Below, piece after piece: positions 24,969 through 33,937 of a DNA stretch of 64,000 nt. A program made the translations under genes and the position numbers. Origin of the DNA: Mitsuokella multacida DSM 20544 (GTDB lineage: Bacteria; Bacillota; Negativicutes; Selenomonadales; Selenomonadaceae). The notes under the pieces are model-generated. The model searched no databases, was not told the DNA's origin, and worked only from the letters and a program-made list of their open reading frames with translations. How positions within the stretch are numbered: the stretch's first letter is position 1; each line of letters starts with the position of its first letter. The DNA is taken from assembly GCF_000155955.1 (NCBI RefSeq), contig NZ_GG697142.2, forward strand, positions 671,325 through 735,324, written 5' to 3'.

Positions 24969-26156
24969 TTACTCCTCTGCTTCTTCTGGCTGGCGCACCT
25001 GGCGGGACAGGCGATGTGCCAGCAGGCCGAATAACACGAAGGCGGCCATGATGACGAGGACGTAGCGGTACATGGCGATGTAGCCGACCGTGCCAGCCAG
25101 GCTGCCGAGGGCGACGATGCCGGTGCTCGTGCCGATGTCGAGCATGTTGTAGAAGGTGGCGCTGGCGGCGCTGCGGCGGTCGGCCCGGACGACATTGAGC
25201 ATCCAGGTCATGAGGGCTGGCAGCAGGAGGCCAGCACCGAGGCCGTAGAAGACGGAGGCGGTGAGCAGCACGGGCAGGCTGCCGGCTGCGAGAATCAGGG
25301 CAAGGGCCATGCAATAGAGCAGGGCGCCGGGAATCACGACGGCAAAGGCGCCGTAGCGGTCGAGGAGGCGACCGCCGAACGGGCGGGAGAGGAAGATGAA
25401 GAAGGTTCCCACAATGAAGAACAGGCCAGCGCTGCTGATGCCGGCCTCTGAGGCCATCATCGCGATGAACGTGTTGACACTGCCGTAAGCGGCGCCGAAG
25501 AGGATGGTCAGGATGGCGGGGATGCCAGTCCCTGCCTCATAGAGGCGGTTGCGGAAGGAGAGGTGCACGGCCGGCACGGGGAGTGCCGGCTCTCTCTCGG
25601 CTGTGCGGTCCTGGCGGGCGGCAAAAAACGCTGCGAGCGTCGCGATGCCAGAGGTGATGAACAGGGCCCAGGGGCTGATGTCGGAGAGGAGCATCAGCCC
25701 AAATGCCGGGGCCAGGGCCATCGCGATCGTGCTGCCCAGGCCGAAGTAGCCGATGCCCTCACCGCGGCGCGAGGCGGGGATGACGTCAGCGACCAGGGCT
25801 GCGGCGAAGGTCGTGCTGAGCCCGAAGCCAAAGCCGTGGATGACGCGGGCTACGACGATGGCACCGATGGAATCCAGCAGTGCGTATCCCGCCGTTGCCA
25901 GCAACGAGAGGAGAAGGCCGGCGTAGAGGCAGGTCTTCTTGCCGAAGGCACGCACGCCGGTGTCGGTGAACAGGCGGATGAAGATGGCAGAATACCCAAA
26001 GATGCCGGCGATCAAGCCAATCTCTGAGCCAGATGCGCCCAAGCTTGCCACGTAGATGGGCAGCGTCGGGAGCAGGATATGGAATCCGACAAACAGCAGG
26101 CCATTTGCTGTCGTCAGTGCAAGGAAATCTCGGGACCAAAGTGTTTCTTTTGTCAT
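24969..26156 (-). CDS. MFS efflux transporter
   Basis: A 395-residue major facilitator with about 12 transmembrane helices. The loop 2-3 motif is RLFTDTGVRAFGKK and the drug-antiporter-like helix 5 segment is VIPASRRGEGIGYFG. Related to YfcJ/YwoD-type sugar or drug exporters. ATG at 26154-26156 was chosen because AAGGAGTGG is about 9 bp upstream; the GTG at 26168 overlaps that site. It is co-transcribed with the MarR gene. Confidence 0.85.
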   Translation of the reverse strand: MTKETLWSRDFLALTTANGLLFVGFHILLPTLPIYVASLGASGSEIGLIAGIFGYSAIFIRLFTDTGVRAFGKKTCLYAGLLLSLLATAGYALLDSIGAIVVARVIHGFGFGLSTTFAAALVADVIPASRRGEGIGYFGLGSTIAMALAPAFGLMLLSDISPWALFITSGIATLAAFFAARQDRTAEREPALPVPAVHLSFRNRLYEAGTGIPAILTILFGAAYGSVNTFIAMMASEAGISSAGLFFIVGTFFIFLSRPFGGRLLDRYGAFAVVIPGALLYCMALALILAAGSLPVLLTASVFYGLGAGLLLPALMTWMLNVVRADRRSAASATFYNMLDIGTSTGIVALGSLAGTVGYIAMYRYVLVIMAAFVLFGLLAHRLSRQVRQPEEAEE

Positions 26157-26184
26157 GAAAACGACCACTCCTTTTGATATGAAT

Positions 26185-26198
26185 ATTAACTAGTTAAT
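26185..26198 (-). promoter_or_regulatory. Predicted MarR operator
   Basis: The 14-bp perfect palindrome ATTAACTAGTTAAT, 29 bp upstream of the MFS start. Size and AT-rich character fit MarR-family sites. Confidence 0.65.
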
Positions 26199-26318
26199 TT
26201 TGAGTTGCGTCTGCTATTATAACGCACCGCAATCACTTTTGTCAAAAGGTGGTCGCCCTAAGTCGCAGTCGGACAGTCCGATCATCAGGAACTCGGCAGT
26301 TCGGAAGGGTTCCGCCAT

Positions 26319-27086
26319 TCAGAAGTAGCGCTCCTGTATGGCGTGGATGGCTTCATCGAGGCTGCTCGGGCGGAAGTGGATGCCGTAGCCGACGAAGATC
26401 GGCGGCGTGGCGAAGCGCGGCAGCAGCTTGACGGCGATGCGGCCGCCGAGGTCGTAGAAGAAGATGTTGTAGCTCTGCGTCTGGCTGCCGAAGTGGTGCG
26501 TGAGGAAGTCGACGATGATCTGGATGAAGTCAGCCGTTGTATCGATGGCGGCCGGCGTCAGGTCCTCAGGCGGCAGGATATTGAACTCCCAGAAGCCGAT
26601 GCGCGGCACGTCGGAGACGTTGAGCGTGACGCCGTCTTGCTCGTGGATGACGGGGCCCTCGAACTCCTCGGGGCGGCAGAGCAGCTCCTTCTTGACGTGC
26701 GGCAGGCCGATGAGCTGCATGTGCGGATGGCGGATGGTGCCGCCGGAGAGCGGGCCGTAGTTCTTGAAGAAGAGCACGGCCTCGTAGCGGCCGCTCTCCT
26801 TGAGCCGCTGCCACATGCGCAGGCCGAAGCGGATGAGTGCGTGCATGTGCTCCTTCGTATAGGAGGGCATGTCGCTGTGACATTCGCGCCCCTCGATGAG
26901 CACGAACTGGTCGGCGCCTTCGATGACGTTGTACTTGTTGCGCAGGAAGACCATGTCTCCCTCGGTCTCGATGACGCCAGTCAGGTGCTCGCGGTCGCAG
27001 AACGGGCACGACTCTTCTTTGTGGCGGATGGTTTCGGGTTTCTGGCGGGCTGCGCTGACGTCGAAGCCCATGAGATTGATGTCCAT
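26319..27086 (-). CDS. HIT-like DUF4931-type protein (galactose-1-phosphate uridylyltransferase fold)
   Basis: A 255-residue cytoplasmic protein. An N-terminal zinc-type motif (CPFCDREHL) and the histidine-triad-like TIRHPHMQLIGLP at about 127-139 place it in the HIT/GalT superfamily. These proteins usually transfer or hydrolyse nucleotidyl groups. It resembles the DUF4931 proteins of Firmicutes, whose substrate is unknown. GGAAGGAAG precedes the start on its strand. It stands alone, divergent from the flippase gene across a 192-bp gap with an extended -10 TGATATAAT at 27149-27157 facing the flippase. Confidence 0.75.
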   Translation of the reverse strand: MDINLMGFDVSAARQKPETIRHKEESCPFCDREHLTGVIETEGDMVFLRNKYNVIEGADQFVLIEGRECHSDMPSYTKEHMHALIRFGLRMWQRLKESGRYEAVLFFKNYGPLSGGTIRHPHMQLIGLPHVKKELLCRPEEFEGPVIHEQDGVTLNVSDVPRIGFWEFNILPPEDLTPAAIDTTADFIQIIVDFLTHHFGSQTQSYNIFFYDLGGRIAVKLLPRFATPPIFVGYGIHFRPSSLDEAIHAIQERYF

Positions 27087-27278
27087 GCTGACTTCCTTCC
27101 TGTCTTCGTATATTTGTCAAGAAATTACTGGATTGATTCGCCCAATAATGATATAATCTCAATGTTGAGTACCATTATAGCGGTATACTGGTATTTTTGC
27201 AATTTGCGAGAGGCGGGGGAACCTGCCTTTCTTCTTTCCCGAAATTCCTGATTCCAGCAAATTCTATGCACGTAGGCG

Positions 27279-28997
27279 GTGTTTTCCATTAGCAAGCAAG
27301 ATGTAGAGGCAAATGTGCAGGCGGCACAGCAGCCTCAAGAAGCCCAAGGCTCCAACAAGTCCTCGGACGAGGGCAAGAAGTCAAGCAAGGGAGAGTCCTT
27401 CCTCAAGGGCACGTTCATCCTGACGATTGCCGGCTTTGTCGTCAAGGTCATCGGCTCCCTCAACTGGATCTTCGTGTCGCGTATCCTCGGCGGTGAAGGT
27501 ATCGGCCTCTACCAGATGGCCTTCCCAATCTATTTCTTCGCGATGACGGTCTCACAGGCCGGTGTGCCGGTGGCCATCTCCATCATCACGGCGGAGCGCG
27601 TGGCGCTCAAGGACATCTACGGCGCGAAGCGCGTCTTCCGCATCTCGATGGGGCTCATGCTCGTCACGGGCCTTCTGTTCTCGGTGCTGACGTACTTCGC
27701 GGCGGACTGGCTCATCGAGTGGCACTTCATCCGCGATGCGCGCGCGTACCTCTCGATGGTCGTGCTCGCGCCGACGGTCTTCTTTGTCACGCTGCTCGCG
27801 GCCTCGCGCGGCTACCTGCAGGGCTGGCAGCGCATGACGCCGACAGCGGTCTCGCAGATCGTGGAGCAGATTTTCCGCGTCATCACGATGATTCTCTTGG
27901 CGCAGCTCTTCCTGCCCTGGGGCCTCGAGTACGCGTCGGCCGGTGCCTCGCTCGGCGCCTTTGCCGGTGCGGTCACGGGCCTCATCGTGCTCGTCTACTA
28001 CCACTGGAAGCTCGACCGCGACATCGAGCGCGACTACGGCCATGACATCAAGCCACTGCCGGGCACGGAGCATGAACCGGTGCTCAAGATCATGCGCCGT
28101 ATCTTCATGCTGTCGCTGCCGGTCTCGGCGGCGAGCATCATGCTGCCGGTCGTCTCGAACCTCGACCTCATGATCGTGCCGCAACGCCTCGAAGTCGCGG
28201 GCTACAGCGTCAATGAGGCGACGGAGCTCTTCGGCTACCTGACGGGCATGGCGGTGCCGCTCGTCAACCTCTCGTGCATCATCACGGCCTCGATGGCCAT
28301 GAGCATCGTGCCGGCCATCTCGGAGGCGCGGGCGCTGCGCGACATGAAGCGCGTCTACAACCAGACGGCGGCCTCGGTGCGCATCTCGAACTTCGTCTGC
28401 TTCCCAGCCTTCGTCATCGTCTTCGTGCTCGCGACGCCGATCTCGTCACTCATTTACAATGCGCCGGGCGCTGGCCCAGCGGTCATGATCTCGGCCTTCA
28501 GCATCGTGCTGCTCGGCCTGCATCAGGTCTCGACGGGCATCCTGCAGGGCCTCGGTCATCCGACCATCCCGATGGTCAACATGATCCTCGCGGCGGCGGC
28601 CAAGGTCATCCTGAACTGGGAACTCACGGCACTGCCGTGGCTCGGCATCATGGGTGCGGCCTGGGCGACGGCGGCGGACATGGGTGTCGCGGCCATCATC
28701 AACCTGTTCTTCATCTACAAGTTCATCGGTTACCGCATGGAGATTCCGCAGCTCCTCAAAACGCTGTTTGCTGCGGCGGTCATGGCGGTCGCGGTCTACT
28801 TCTTCTATGACTGGACGATGGCCTGGTGGAACATCGGCGCCATCTCGACGTTCGGCGCAGTCTTCTTCGGCTGCTTCGTCTACATCGCGACCATGTTGCT
28901 CGTCGGCGGCCTGCTCGAGGACGACCTCGCACGGATGCCGATGATCGGCCGCATCGGCATCCGCATCCTGCGCCGCATCGGCGTGTTCAAATCGTGA
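27279..28997 (+). CDS. MurJ/SpoVB-type MOP flippase
   Basis: A polytopic protein of up to 572 residues of the polysaccharide-exporter branch of the MOP superfamily. After a polar N-terminal tail of about 45 residues, some 14 hydrophobic segments follow. Family motifs include NWIFVSRILGGEGIGLYQMAFPIY and SLPVSAASIMLPVVSNLDLMIVPQRL. It probably flips a lipid-linked peptidoglycan or polysaccharide precursor. The start is uncertain: GTG 27279 lies within AGGCGGTG, and an ATT at 27288 would be better spaced. The lipid kinase gene follows 34 bp later, linking both to envelope lipids. Confidence 0.82.
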   Translation: MFSISKQDVEANVQAAQQPQEAQGSNKSSDEGKKSSKGESFLKGTFILTIAGFVVKVIGSLNWIFVSRILGGEGIGLYQMAFPIYFFAMTVSQAGVPVAISIITAERVALKDIYGAKRVFRISMGLMLVTGLLFSVLTYFAADWLIEWHFIRDARAYLSMVVLAPTVFFVTLLAASRGYLQGWQRMTPTAVSQIVEQIFRVITMILLAQLFLPWGLEYASAGASLGAFAGAVTGLIVLVYYHWKLDRDIERDYGHDIKPLPGTEHEPVLKIMRRIFMLSLPVSAASIMLPVVSNLDLMIVPQRLEVAGYSVNEATELFGYLTGMAVPLVNLSCIITASMAMSIVPAISEARALRDMKRVYNQTAASVRISNFVCFPAFVIVFVLATPISSLIYNAPGAGPAVMISAFSIVLLGLHQVSTGILQGLGHPTIPMVNMILAAAAKVILNWELTALPWLGIMGAAWATAADMGVAAIINLFFIYKFIGYRMEIPQLLKTLFAAAVMAVAVYFFYDWTMAWWNIGAISTFGAVFFGCFVYIATMLLVGGLLEDDLARMPMIGRIGIRILRRIGVFKS

Positions 28998-29031
28998 TAT
29001 GTGATATGGTATAAAATAGGGGGAACATACT

Positions 29032-29910
29032 TTGAAGAAGCTCGTGCTCTTCTACAATCCTGTTTCGGGGCATGCTGCCTTCAAGAACAAGCTCGACTGG
29101 ATCGTCGAGGCGTTCCAGCGCCGCGGCATCCTCGTCGTCTTCTACCGCACGCGCCGGGAGGGCAATGAGGCCTTTATCCCATTCGTGCGCGAGGTGAATC
29201 CCGACGGCCTGCTTGTCGCGGGCGGCGACGGCACGGTCCACGAGATCGTCAATCTCATGATGAAGGGCAATCTCGACCTGCCGCTCGGCATCATCGGCAG
29301 CGGCACGTCGAACGACTTCGCGACGTACCTCGGCGTCAACACGGACCTTGAGGCGTATCTCGACACGATCGCCTCGGGCCGCACGCGCCGCGTGGACCTC
29401 GGCCTCATGGACGGCACGTATTTCATCAATGTTGCGAGTGGTGGCGCGATGGCCTGCATCGCGCACGAGGTCAATGCGCGCATCAAGAATTCGCTCGGCA
29501 AGATGGCCTACTACCTCAAGGGAATCGGGGACCTGCCGAAGTTCCGCTACTTCCCGCTCAAGATCGAGGCGGATGGCGCGCATTACGAGCTCGAGACGTT
29601 CCTGTTCGTCATCATCAACAGCCCGGTCGTGGGCAGCATGAAGAACGTGGCGAATGGGGTGGCGGTCGACGACGGCAAGCTCGACCTGCTGTCAATCGGC
29701 AAGTGCAGCATCCCGAAGCTCATGAGCATCACGGCGGACCTCATCGCGGGCAAGCCCGTGTCGGAGCGCGAGGACGTGCTGCACGTGCAGGCGAAGCACT
29801 TCCACATTGAGTCGGGGATACCCGTCGAGAGCGACATCGACGGAGAGTGCGGGCCGATGCTGCCGCTGACGATCGAGACCGTGCCGAGGGCAGTGGCGAT
29901 TTACTGCTGA
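29032..29910 (+). CDS. Diacylglycerol kinase-family lipid kinase (YegS/DgkB-like)
   Basis: A 292-residue lipid kinase. The catalytic GGDGT motif is VAGGDGTVHEIVN at about 63-75. The N-terminal LVLFYNPVSGHAAF and GIIGSGTSNDFATYLG are family signatures. It starts at TTG 29032 after TAGGGGGAA. It likely phosphorylates diacylglycerol or a related lipid and may be co-expressed with the flippase upstream. A terminator-like hairpin follows at 29941. Confidence 0.88.
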   Translation: MKKLVLFYNPVSGHAAFKNKLDWIVEAFQRRGILVVFYRTRREGNEAFIPFVREVNPDGLLVAGGDGTVHEIVNLMMKGNLDLPLGIIGSGTSNDFATYLGVNTDLEAYLDTIASGRTRRVDLGLMDGTYFINVASGGAMACIAHEVNARIKNSLGKMAYYLKGIGDLPKFRYFPLKIEADGAHYELETFLFVIINSPVVGSMKNVANGVAVDDGKLDLLSIGKCSIPKLMSITADLIAGKPVSEREDVLHVQAKHFHIESGIPVESDIDGECGPMLPLTIETVPRAVAIYC

Positions 29911-29940
29911 AAATTACACAAAGAGAAAGAGATAGAAAAG

Positions 29941-29978
29941 GGCTGCGCATCAGTTGCAATAGATGTGCAGTCTTTTTT
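29941..29978 (+). terminator. Intrinsic terminator after the lipid kinase gene
   Basis: An 11-bp stem GGCTGCGCATC/GATGTGCAGTC (two G-U pairs) is followed by TTTTTT. Confidence 0.75.
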
Positions 29979-29985
29979 CAATGTG

Positions 29986-30175
29986 CAGGGGAGGAGGGAT
30001 CCCCTTCGGCTTCGGCGTTCGGCTAAATGGGGCCTATGCTTGCTTGCTGGAATCTAGCGGATTCGCCGCTTGCCGCGGCGTTCTTACATTGGATGGTCTA
30101 GGTAGGTCTTACTTGGGCCCCAGCCCTGCGGGCAATCGCTTCGCTTCTGCAGGCGAAGGATATCCCCACGCCCTG
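29986..30175 (+). repeat. Long-hairpin element, copy B
   Basis: Same family and orientation as copy A. Left arm ends CCCCTTCGGCTTCGG; the core is GCCGCTTGCCGCGGCGTTCT followed by TACAT. The right part contains CAGCCCTGCGGGCAATCGCT and ends CGAAGGATATCCCC. The outer pairing is less perfect than in copies A and C. It is preceded by TGTGCAGGGG, as in copy D. It occupies part of the 631-bp gap 29911-30541; the stretch 30176-30319 holds two imperfect copies of CCCTxAGGTACA and nothing gene-like. Confidence 0.75.
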
Positions 30176-30315
30176 AGGTACAGAGTGTAAAGGAGAGCGC
30201 AGCAAGTGTGTGTGCGGGGCGGGGAAATGCCCTAAGGTACAAATTGGCAGTGAGTGCGCAGCGTTCTCTTCTGAGGTATGAAGTGAGGGGGATGCCTCCA
30301 AGTAGGTATGAACTA

Positions 30316-30499
30316 GGCTGGGGACATGTATTTCGCCTGCAGGGCTGGAGCGATCGCCCGAAGGGCTGAGCTCTCGCTCAGTATAGGCATAGAAAAAGGA
30401 TGTCAGAACGCCGCGGCAGGCGGCGAGGTGACATCCTTGCTGATCGTATCATAGGGCTCATTCAGCGGAAGACCGAAGCCGAAATACATGTCCCCGGCC
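30316..30499 (-). repeat. Long-hairpin element, copy C (inverted)
   Basis: Inverted relative to copies A, B and D. The arms GGGGACATGTATTTCG (30320-30335) and CGAAATACATGTCCCC (30480-30495) are perfect 16-bp complements, extended by GGCT/GGCC. The core AGAACGCCGCGGCAGGCGGC is the reverse complement of that in copy A. Together with copy B it forms a convergent pair downstream of the DUF815 ATPase gene. Confidence 0.8.
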
Positions 30500-30541
30500 C
30501 TTCCGCGATGTAAACCCACTCATCGTGCGAATCATAAATCA

Positions 30542-31789
30542 TCATTCGTCGTGATCGTCGAGCTGGCCGAGGTAGTGGGCGACGAATTGCTGGGCGGTGC
30601 GGCCGCTGCGGCCGCTGTGGGTCATTTCCCAGCGCACGCCGGCGATGCGCAGTTCTTCTGGCGTGAGCTGGATGCCTTCTTTGCGCAGCATGTGGTCGAT
30701 GATGGCGAGGTATTCTTTCTGGTCGGGGGCGTAGTACTGGATGATCAGGCCGAAGCGGTCGGAGAGGGAGATGGTCTCGTTCATGCTGTCGTCGCGGTAG
30801 ACGTCGTCCTGGCTCTCGCTGCGGTCGCGCCAACTCTCGCGGATGAGATGGCGGCGGTTGGAGGTGGCGTAGATGAGGACGTTCTCGGGGCGCGATTCGA
30901 CGCCGCCTTCGATGGCGGACTTGAGGTACTTGTACTCGGCGTCGGACTCCTCGAAGGAGAGGTCGTCGAGGAAGATGATGAAGCGCTTGCTGGCGAAGTA
31001 GCGCAGGGCGTCCATGATGTCGGGCAGGTGGCTGAGCTGCGGTTTGGTGAGCTGCAGGATGCGCAGGCCGCGGCTGTAGTAGACGTTGGCGAGGGCCTTG
31101 ACGGCGGAGGACTTGCCAGTGCCGCGGGCGCCGACGAGCAGGACGTTGTTGGCGGGCTTGCGCTGGACGAAGGCCTCGGTGTTGTCGATCAGCTGCTCTT
31201 TCTGGTGAGCATAGCCGATGATGTCATCCATCTCCATGGCCTCGAAGTGGCGGATGCCGATGAGGCGCTGGAGCTTGGCATCCCAGCGGAAGGCCTTGAA
31301 GGAGGCGATGTCACCGTAGCCGAAGCTCTGGTAGTAGCGCAGCAGGGCCGCGGCGAAGTCTTCGGCGGTGCTGGTGCCCTTGAGCAGGTTCTCGAGCGCG
31401 TCGGATGCTTCGGTCTGGAGCGGCATGGTCGGCTTGTAATCGTCGAGCAGCGGCAGGTCGAGGTAGAGGCTCGCGGGCTCGGTCAGGAAGGGCAGGAGCA
31501 GCGTGAGGTCGTGCAGGAAAGCCTGCTTGAGGCTCGCGCCGACGGGGCTGTCGTGCATCTCGATGGTCTGGGCAGCGAGGTTGGGGTTGTGGACGAGCCG
31601 GTAGATGAGGTAGCTGCGCAGCAGGCTGCCGTGCAGGCCGACGTCCTCGGCCGTCTCGATGATCTTCGCGGCGCACGGGCCAATCTGGCACTTGTCGCCA
31701 TCGAGCACGGCCATCAGCGACTGGACGGCCGGGTCATCGAGAAGGCTGCGGCAGATCAGCAGCTTGTGCAGGTTCGGGTATTCAGACAT
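30542..31789 (-). CDS. AAA+ ATPase of the DUF815 family
   Basis: A 415-residue protein. The AAA module in the C-terminal half has Walker A VGARGTGKSSAVKAL (about 221-235), Walker B FIIFLDDLSFEES and sensor-like VLIYATSNRRHL. The N-terminal half is a helical DUF815-specific domain. Members are widespread but uncharacterised. AGGAGG lies 7 bp before the start on its strand. It stands between two pairs of long-hairpin elements, with TmcAL encoded about 110 bp upstream on the same strand. No specific function is claimed. Confidence 0.85.
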   Translation of the reverse strand: MSEYPNLHKLLICRSLLDDPAVQSLMAVLDGDKCQIGPCAAKIIETAEDVGLHGSLLRSYLIYRLVHNPNLAAQTIEMHDSPVGASLKQAFLHDLTLLLPFLTEPASLYLDLPLLDDYKPTMPLQTEASDALENLLKGTSTAEDFAAALLRYYQSFGYGDIASFKAFRWDAKLQRLIGIRHFEAMEMDDIIGYAHQKEQLIDNTEAFVQRKPANNVLLVGARGTGKSSAVKALANVYYSRGLRILQLTKPQLSHLPDIMDALRYFASKRFIIFLDDLSFEESDAEYKYLKSAIEGGVESRPENVLIYATSNRRHLIRESWRDRSESQDDVYRDDSMNETISLSDRFGLIIQYYAPDQKEYLAIIDHMLRKEGIQLTPEELRIAGVRWEMTHSGRSGRTAQQFVAHYLGQLDDHDE

Positions 31790-31897
31790 GAAATCATCCT
31801 CCTATGGAATAGACATGTGAGAAAACATGTTGACTTTGCGAGATAATCATTATATTATACTCTACATTCGAATACTTGTAAACCTGTAAAGAAGAAA

Positions 31898-33157
31898 TCA
31901 GGTATCGGGGATATTCCTGATGAAATGCGGGGACGTGATGAAGTCGGTCTGATGCAAGGCTGCAGGTGGTGCACTGTCCGGCAGTGAGAGGGCGCGCAGC
32001 TCAGTGGCGCGCGTGTCGAGGGCGAGCATCGCCTGCAGCGGTGTCAGGTCGCCTTCGAGCCGCTCGCGGGAGTTCAGTGCGGTGCTGACCTTGGTGATGA
32101 GGGGCAAGGTGCTGCGCTCCTTGACTGTGTGCAGCAATTCGCGGCCCACTTCGTCAAAGGCGAGCACGCGCGCATAGAGGGGGCCCGTCTCTGCGGCCTC
32201 GCGGGCGGCGCGCTCGCCCGTGCCGAGCAGCAGGTGCGGGACGATGCGGCTGATGCGGCTCGCGGGGTAGCGGCTCGTGACCATCCCCGCGATGAGCTCC
32301 TGCAGCGTCTGGCTCTGCCGGCTCTTGACGAGCAGCCGGTTCGCAAGGCCTTCCTGCAGGCCGAAGATGGCTTCAAGCTCGCGGCCCTGCATCGTCAGCA
32401 TCCGCGCGAGCAGCGGGCGGAAGAGGCGCTCGGTCGAGGCAATCTCTGCGGGAAAAGCCGCGCGAATGGCAGCGTACGTCGCCTCGGGCAGGGAGTTCCT
32501 GAGCGAGGCAAAGTCGGGCTGCGCTTTCGCGAGCTCTCCGCGGATGGCCGAGGCGCTCGCCAAGGGGCCGAGCGAGGCTTCGTGATAGCCCGCACCGCGC
32601 CGCTCAATGAGCAGCGGCTCGATGCCCTGCGCATAGCCGCGAATCGCGCGCAGGTACTCGATGGCGAGAATGTTGTTGGGCTGGTGCAGGAGGTCTGATG
32701 CAAGGCCGCTCGCCTCCAGCAGGATGGCGGTCAGTGCCTTGGCGTACGAAGCGCCCGCACGCAGCGCCTCGTGGAGCGCCGCCTGCGTCTTTGGCGCGTC
32801 GATGGCGCGTGCGGCCTCCATGAGCGGCGCGAGGTCCGGACTCTCCGCGCCGAAAGCGAGCGTGTCGACGCAGCCGAGCCCCTGCAGCAGGCGCACGCCG
32901 CCGCGCGCGAAGTCCTGCGCACTGCGGCAGGCAAAGAGGAAGGGCAGTTCCAAGACAAGCTGACAGCCGCCGCGCACCGCAAGATCCGCGCGCCGCCACT
33001 TGTCGAGAACGGCCGCCTCCCCGCGCTGCGTGAAGCTGCCACTCATCACCGCGACGATGGCCACATCGTCATGAAAGCGCTCGCGGATGGCCCGGAGCTG
33101 GTAGGCGTGGCCCTGATGAAACGGATTGTATTCGGCGATGACGCCAACGACATGCAT
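31898..33157 (-). CDS. tmcAL: tRNA(Met) cytidine acetate ligase
   Basis: A 419-residue nucleotidyltransferase-like enzyme that makes N4-acetylcytidine at the wobble base of elongator tRNA-Met from acetate and ATP. The N-terminus VVGVIAEYNPFHQGHAYQL has the HxGH motif of the family (B. subtilis YlbM). VMSGSFTQRGEAAVLDKWRRADLAV and LELPFLFACRSAQDFARGGV are diagnostic. AAGGAGTCC precedes the ATG on its strand. Monocistronic or the first gene of a unit ending in the DUF815 ATPase. Confidence 0.92.
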   Translation of the reverse strand: MHVVGVIAEYNPFHQGHAYQLRAIRERFHDDVAIVAVMSGSFTQRGEAAVLDKWRRADLAVRGGCQLVLELPFLFACRSAQDFARGGVRLLQGLGCVDTLAFGAESPDLAPLMEAARAIDAPKTQAALHEALRAGASYAKALTAILLEASGLASDLLHQPNNILAIEYLRAIRGYAQGIEPLLIERRGAGYHEASLGPLASASAIRGELAKAQPDFASLRNSLPEATYAAIRAAFPAEIASTERLFRPLLARMLTMQGRELEAIFGLQEGLANRLLVKSRQSQTLQELIAGMVTSRYPASRISRIVPHLLLGTGERAAREAAETGPLYARVLAFDEVGRELLHTVKERSTLPLITKVSTALNSRERLEGDLTPLQAMLALDTRATELRALSLPDSAPPAALHQTDFITSPHFIRNIPDT

Positions 33158-33205
33158 GAGGGAGGACTCCTTTCGGGTTGAGATAGACTAGATACAGTGT
33201 GCAGG

Positions 33206-33390
33206 GGCAGGGAGGGGGCCTTTCCGGTTTCGTCACTCCGTTAAATGGGACGCATGTGTTGTTCGCCTCCCCAATGCTCATTCGCCGCCTGCCGCGGCGT
33301 TCTGACATCTCGATGCAAGATGATATGCGACGCGTCCCATCCCGTTGGGCAATCACTCCGTTCCTGCAAGCGGAAGGGCCCCTCCTTGCC
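33206..33390 (+). repeat. Long-hairpin element, copy D
   Basis: Same orientation as copy A. The arms at 33206-33226 (ending GGCCTTTCCG) and 33371-33390 (starting CGGAAGGGCCCC) pair with few mismatches. The core GCCGCCTGCCGCGGCGTTCT followed by GACAT is identical to that in copy A. Left flank TGTGCAGGGG as in copy B. It lies in the 780-bp gap 33158-33937. Confidence 0.8.
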
Positions 33391-33451
33391 TAGCAGCGCT
33401 GGCAAAACGAGCGCTTTGAAGCTCGGGGCGTGCGGCGCATGGACTCAGGGC

Positions 33452-33627
33452 GGGGGAATGTGTTTCGCCTGCAGGAGCGGAGCGACCGCCCGCAGGGCTG
33501 GCCCCCGCGGAATCGTGGCGAGAAAGGTGGATGTGAGAACGACGCGGCAGGCGGCGAGGTGCCTTGGCCCATTTTTCTGCCATGGGGGCCATTTTAGCGG
33601 AGCGACGAAGCCGAAACATGTTCCCCC
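33452..33627 (-). repeat. Long-hairpin element, copy E (inverted)
   Basis: Inverted orientation. The arms GGGGGAATGTGTTTCG (33452-33467) and CGAAACATGTTCCCCC (33612-33627) pair throughout if two G-U pairs are allowed. The core is AACGACGCGGCAGGCGGCG. It forms a convergent pair with copy D, mirroring the B/C pair. Confidence 0.8.
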
Positions 33628-33674
33628 GGCCATTGCATATTGCATCGAGCATCCACGAATCTGATGATGCAAAC

Positions 33675-33708
33675 TTAGCGGAGTGACGAAGCCGGAACAT
33701 ATCCCCCC
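33675..33708 (-). repeat. Half copy F of the long-hairpin element
   Basis: Only the outer arm and adjoining TTAGCGGAGTGACGAAGCC segment are present, ending GGAACATATCCCCCC. The flank after it (TCCACGAATC near 33733-33742) resembles the flank after copy E (TCCACGAATC near 33650). This suggests a local duplication of the element's end with its flank. Confidence 0.65.
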
Positions 33709-33802
33709 GCTCCCCTTGTTGATGTATCGAGTCTCCACGAATCGATGGTGCGAATCCCCTCTCTTTCAGTCTAGCAGAACACTCGTCCCGCGTCCAATTG
33801 TT

Positions 33803-33832
33803 TGGGCTTTTCTCGCGGATATGGTATACTAA
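33803..33832 (+). promoter_or_regulatory. Predicted mnmA promoter
   Basis: Extended -10 TGGTATACT (TATACT at 33827-33832) with a weak -35 TTTGGG 18 bp upstream. Confidence 0.5.
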
Positions 33833-33937
33833 GAGATACGGGCAGTCATCGGGCTGTCTTTTTCATAGAATGAAATCAACGGAAATCGGCCTGGCCGATA
33901 TATAGATACGTGAAACAAGAAAGGATACGATAACGGA

